From an uncultured Sphingomonadaceae bacterium (GTDB taxonomy: Bacteria; Pseudomonadota; Alphaproteobacteria; Sphingomonadales; Sphingomonadaceae): 64,000 nucleotides of DNA. Position 1 is the stretch's first letter, and each line of letters begins with the position of its first letter. The DNA is taken from the NCBI GenBank assembly GCA_947499255.1, contig CANMNF010000003.1:1-64000 (forward strand), in the 5' to 3' direction. This document shows, one piece after another, positions 60,695 through 64,000 of this stretch. The notes below the pieces were generated by a model, which had not been told where the DNA came from, did not search any database, and saw only the letters and a program-made list of their open reading frames with translations. The position numbers and the translations under genes were made by a program.

Positions 60695-61198
60695 TCAAGC
60701 GTTTCCGCTTGTGAAGGTGGGGTAAGAGCTCGCATCAAAAAACGGCTCTCTTGGCCTGTATTGCCGGTCCGATGTAAATTCAGGCGTAGCTTGATCTTCC
60801 GAAGCTGCGGCGAAACTTAGTTCGAGCATCACCCCGCTTGGGTCATAGACAAACAATTGCCACAAGCCGATTTCAGCAAGAACATTCTCGCGCCAATCGA
60901 GGCCCCATGTCTCGAAGCGTTGCCTGAAGGCTTCATAACCTTGTGCTGTCAACGCAACATGATCGATCACGCCTGCACCAACAGCCATGCTGCCATCGGG
61001 TTCCAGTGCGGCATCACCGGCATAAATGTGGATGATAATCTCACCATGCGGGGTGGCGGTTTTTAACCAGATGCCATCAAAATCAAGTGCCGGACGTTGA
61101 GCCAGTTCCATCCCGAGAATATCGCGATAAAAAAATGAAGTCGCTTCAAGGTTCGGAGTTTTCAGCGCAATGTGAAACAGGTTGGTAATTGAAGGCAT
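60695..61198 (-). CDS. VOC (glyoxalase/bleomycin resistance) family protein
   Basis: The 167-residue protein has the beta-alpha-beta-beta-beta pattern of the vicinal oxygen chelate fold: LFHIALKTPNLEATSFFYRDILGMEL, then IDHVALTAQGYEAFRQRF and VYDPSGVMLELSF with the metal-type Glu. It is likely a small dioxygenase, lyase or isomerase; the substrate is unknown. GGGGAGCC precedes ATG 61198. It follows the DUF1080 gene by 15 bases. Confidence 0.83.
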   Translation of the reverse strand: MPSITNLFHIALKTPNLEATSFFYRDILGMELAQRPALDFDGIWLKTATPHGEIIIHIYAGDAALEPDGSMAVGAGVIDHVALTAQGYEAFRQRFETWGLDWRENVLAEIGLWQLFVYDPSGVMLELSFAAASEDQATPEFTSDRQYRPREPFFDASSYPTFTSGNA

Positions 61199-61213
61199 CG
61201 CAAGGCTCCCCGT

Positions 61214-61945
61214 TCAGCTTTGTCCAGGTTCAAGCATTTTGATGGAGATATTGCGGAACATCACCTTCATCGGTTTGCCGGTGTGCAGTTGCAACGCGAT
61301 CAACCCGCCATCTTCGCCCATGCCGGTCCCTTGATCATCTGCGATCATGAACGTCGTTCCATTGACGATGTGCCTGATATCACCCCCATCAGCGATAACC
61401 TCAAGCGTGTTCCAGCTACCAAAATCAACCTGCGAAATCAGATCATCTTCGCTAGCGAATTCAGCAGTCACCAAGGATGTTGGTTTCCCATCGCTCAGCT
61501 GCAATTCCACATTCTGGCCACGTCGGGCAAGAATGCCACCTGAACCCGCCTCACCAAAAAGAATGCCAAGCCATTTGCCTGCAATATCAGCTTGATATCC
61601 ACCAACCCTGTATTGATGACTGTTGGGCAGAAGATGGCTGCGATATTGCACGCCGCTATTGCCGCTTTCGAGGAAGAAGTCGAGCTTGAGGTGGAAGTCG
61701 GCAGGCGTTCCGCCTTTCCAAATCAGGAACGTGTTTTTCTCAAGAGGTGCATCCAGGCTTGTTTTACCAACGATTACACCATCGCTGACCCGCCAATAAG
61801 CTTGATCGCCATCCCAACCTGACAAGCTTGAGCCATCGAAGATTGACACAAAATCAGCCTCAGCTTCTTCCGTCTCAACCGTCTCACAGGCAGTCAGAGT
61901 GAACGCGGCAGCAGCGGCGATGCAAGACTTCACGAGGCGGGTCAT
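61214..61945 (-). CDS. DUF1080 (3-keto-disaccharide hydrolase-like) lipoprotein
   Basis: The 243-residue lipoprotein (signal IAAAAAFTLTAC, Cys 20) has the DUF1080 sequence SIFDGSSLSGWDG, YWRVSDGVIVGKTS, LKLDFFLESGNSGVQYRS, SWNTLEVIADGGDIRHIVNG. The family is a concanavalin-like fold with members that cleave 3-keto-glycosides. It overlaps the upstream gene by ATGA (61942-61945), so both are coupled. Confidence 0.85.
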   Translation of the reverse strand: MTRLVKSCIAAAAAFTLTACETVETEEAEADFVSIFDGSSLSGWDGDQAYWRVSDGVIVGKTSLDAPLEKNTFLIWKGGTPADFHLKLDFFLESGNSGVQYRSHLLPNSHQYRVGGYQADIAGKWLGILFGEAGSGGILARRGQNVELQLSDGKPTSLVTAEFASEDDLISQVDFGSWNTLEVIADGGDIRHIVNGTTFMIADDQGTGMGEDGGLIALQLHTGKPMKVMFRNISIKMLEPGQS

Positions 61946-64000
61946 TGCTGACCCTCTGGAAACACGATTTCATCGCGATCGCCCGATGCCTCGATAAAGG
62001 CAAGCAAGTCAGCAATTTCCTCCGCATTCATGCCATTGATCAAACCTGCAGGCATTGGCGAGACATCGCTTTCCTCGCGGGAGACAATCCTGTTGGTCCG
62101 AATGCCTTCACGGCTGCTCAGATCGAACGGATTGTCAGCGATGGTAACCCTCCTGTCATCTTCTTCAACTACGCGCCCGATGACCTGCCTGCCATCATCC
62201 AGCGTGATGATGGTGTTGGCATATTGATCAGACAACGCTTCATTGGGATGCACGATCGAACGCAGCAGATATTCTCTGGTGAAACGCGCGCCCGCCCCAT
62301 TCAAGTCCGGTCCTACAGCGCCGCCTTCGCCGCCAATGCTGTGGCAGGCCAAGCACATGCCCGCCTTGTACATCTGTTTGCCACGCTCAAAATCAGGCGT
62401 GCTGGAAACAGAGGCAAGCGATGATACCAAAGCACTGACCGACCATTGCTGACCAGGCCCTTCTGGAATGGGCAAATTCTGCAGATAACCAGCGACCTCA
62501 TTGTTTTCGACAAGGCTACTGCGCAGTTCGTCTGCCTGATACTCCTCGGGCGTGCATTCCAGAGTTACGCGGCGCATCGCGCGAAGGAACCCATCATAGC
62601 TGGCACCACCTTCGGCAGCGATGCCCTCCTTGATCCAGTCAAAATAGCGTCGGTATTCATCGACAGACCAATCACAAGCATAGCTGTGCAGGAGATAGGC
62701 ATAGAACATGCTTTCAGGTGCCGTTGGATTTTCCAGATAAGCCTGGATGCGGTCACCATAATTGCCGGTTGATGTCCGTTCCAAAAGGTCGCCATCCAGC
62801 CCGTCAAAGACCGATGCGTCTGGCGCACTGCCTTGTTCGAGGCGATCAAGCAAAGGCGCACGCATGGCATCCGGGTCAAGATGGACAAGCACCCGCGCAA
62901 GCTCACGATCAACCCAGGAATTGCCGCTCGGGAAGTTTGGCCTCAACGCTTCAAACACGCTTTGTTTCGACGCGTCGTCAGCATCCATTCGGATTAAGAT
63001 CAGAGCGTATGCTCGCATGAGATCAAGTCTTTGATCATCATCCAAAGCTTCCCAATCGAGTGCTGACAGACTGCTCAAACCTTCAGCCCCATCGCTTTTT
63101 TGGCCATGCCGCGCGAACGCCGTCATAGCTGCAATTGCTGCACGGGGCCGTGTTTCTGCAAGCGCTCTTTCACGCCAGAAAGAGAAGTCCTGATGTTCAA
63201 CCGCGACGCGGGCAGCATTGCGAAGGAAATCATCTGAACTGTCAAGATAACGCCACGCCTGATCAACTGCCTGTGCCCCGATGGGCTGGTGCAGTTTTTC
63301 AAGCGACTTTCGCGTCGTGAAGGCTTGGGTCTGTTCCATTTCCGCAACAACGGGATCGGTCGCATCGTCGCCTGTGTAGACCACGCGATACAGGCCTGAG
63401 GTGATGTCACGCCCGCCGGTCAGGAAATACATGGCTCCATCGCTGGCAACAGCGCCATCGGTAAGGGCCAAGGACTGGCCTGAGAGAAACTCTTCAGCTT
63501 CAGCCGAATAGCTTGCCCCATCTGGAGACAGGTGCAGGGCGTAAATCGTCCCAAATGTCCAATCGAAAGTGAACAGGGCCTGCTGATATTTCTCAGGAAA
63601 ATTGGCACCGGTCCCAAACAGAACGCCGGTCGGCGAACCAGGGCCGATATTTTTGAGTGCTGGAAGAGTATCTTCAAAATATGACGGCCATTTACCAGAC
63701 CCGGTCCGCCAGCCCATATCGCCGCCGCTTGCCAGATGCAGCACGCGTGTTGGCCGATACCATGGCGTTCCCAAATCCCATTCCATATCGGAATCATATC
63801 CAAAAACATCGCCTTGCGGGTTCACGGCGATGTCATAGGTATTGCGCATGCCTACGGCGTGCAGCACCCAGTTTTCACCATCGAGATCCATTTCTGCAAC
63901 CCAGCCGCCGGGAGCCGTGATATTCGCTGCGTGACCGCGTGGATCGAACAGGTGCGGAGTAAGTTGATCTTCGCCCCAAACTTGTGGGACACGCGAGGTA
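61942..64000 (-). CDS. Large periplasmic protein with beta-propeller, HEAT-like region and C-terminal cytochrome c domain (partial)
   Basis: The frame is open through the right edge (64000), so the N-terminus is missing; at least 685 residues are visible. The visible N-terminal part is a sorbosone-dehydrogenase-like propeller (NITAPGGWVAEMDLDGENWVLHAVGMRNTYDIAVNPQGDVFGYDSDMEWD). A helical repeat region follows. The C-terminal domain has CLACHSIGGEGGAVGPDLNGAGARF, a haem-c site, and the PVC-type haem-binding ending (EYLLRSIVHPNEALSDQYANT, MPAGLINGMNAEEIADLLAFI). It probably oxidises a sugar or sugar derivative, with the DUF1080 lipoprotein handling the product. Confidence 0.83.
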   Translation of the reverse strand, partial: TSRVPQVWGEDQLTPHLFDPRGHAANITAPGGWVAEMDLDGENWVLHAVGMRNTYDIAVNPQGDVFGYDSDMEWDLGTPWYRPTRVLHLASGGDMGWRTGSGKWPSYFEDTLPALKNIGPGSPTGVLFGTGANFPEKYQQALFTFDWTFGTIYALHLSPDGASYSAEAEEFLSGQSLALTDGAVASDGAMYFLTGGRDITSGLYRVVYTGDDATDPVVAEMEQTQAFTTRKSLEKLHQPIGAQAVDQAWRYLDSSDDFLRNAARVAVEHQDFSFWRERALAETRPRAAIAAMTAFARHGQKSDGAEGLSSLSALDWEALDDDQRLDLMRAYALILIRMDADDASKQSVFEALRPNFPSGNSWVDRELARVLVHLDPDAMRAPLLDRLEQGSAPDASVFDGLDGDLLERTSTGNYGDRIQAYLENPTAPESMFYAYLLHSYACDWSVDEYRRYFDWIKEGIAAEGGASYDGFLRAMRRVTLECTPEEYQADELRSSLVENNEVAGYLQNLPIPEGPGQQWSVSALVSSLASVSSTPDFERGKQMYKAGMCLACHSIGGEGGAVGPDLNGAGARFTREYLLRSIVHPNEALSDQYANTIITLDDGRQVIGRVVEEDDRRVTIADNPFDLSSREGIRTNRIVSREESDVSPMPAGLINGMNAEEIADLLAFIEASGDRDEIVFPEGQQ

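Overview
The window looks like an alphaproteobacterial chromosome, most likely a marine or freshwater member of the Sphingomonadales (Erythrobacteraceae-like). This rests on gene content: TonB-dependent receptors instead of porins, an UrcA-family protein, a Tat-exported IorB-type molybdoenzyme, tightly packed genes with many ATGA overlaps, and moderate GC. The taxonomic call is an inference. I recognised no rRNA, tRNA or CRISPR array.

Layout. 0-0.6 kb holds a truncated reading frame and an IS6-family transposase fragment. 0.6-5.7 kb (minus strand) carries a DUF547 lipoprotein, a fused membrane/GT2 glycosyltransferase, a small exported glycine-rich protein, a rhodanese and a sterol-desaturase-type hydroxylase. 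6.0-13.2 kb is a complete sucrose module: TonB receptor, GH68 fructosyl hydrolase and ROK fructokinase diverge from an MFS sugar transporter and a LacI regulator, with two LacI-type operators in the shared promoter. 13.4-17.8 kb is a UV-damage module: a Y-family polymerase diverging from two different photolyases. 18-21.1 kb has stress/membrane genes (DUF2383, PRC-barrel, DUF421) and a three-gene set of a YqcI/YcgG (GntA-type) haem oxygenase, a DUF1989 protein and a small protein. 21.5-26.8 kb is accessory DNA: a large autotransporter, an IS6 element, and an RHS tail with an overlapping small membrane protein. 26.9-31.2 kb is a molybdenum hydroxylase region (XdhC, MocA-like, IorA/IorB-like).

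36.8-51.8 kb appears to be a guanidine-utilisation island. An ABC transporter, a NikR-fold regulator, two DUF1989 proteins, a guanidine/urea carboxylase and an allophanate hydrolase form one overlapping operon. A TonB receptor and two paralogous membrane di-iron hydroxylases surround it. I find the same operator-like sequence, TATTAC-N14-GTAATA (at most one mismatch), upstream of the transporter operon and of both hydroxylase genes. This suggests that one regulon includes hydroxylases not usually assigned to guanidine metabolism.

53.4-60.6 kb is a sulfide/persulfide detoxification cluster: persulfide dioxygenase, split YeeE/YedE, DUF442 phosphatase, sulfide:quinone reductase, SulP transporter, and a divergent peroxiredoxin plus ArsR regulator. 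The sulfide:quinone reductase gene is split by a 778-bp insertion between 11-bp direct repeats; precise removal would restore a 407-residue protein. 60.7-64 kb ends with a VOC protein, a DUF1080 lipoprotein and a large cytochrome-c-containing protein that runs off the right edge.
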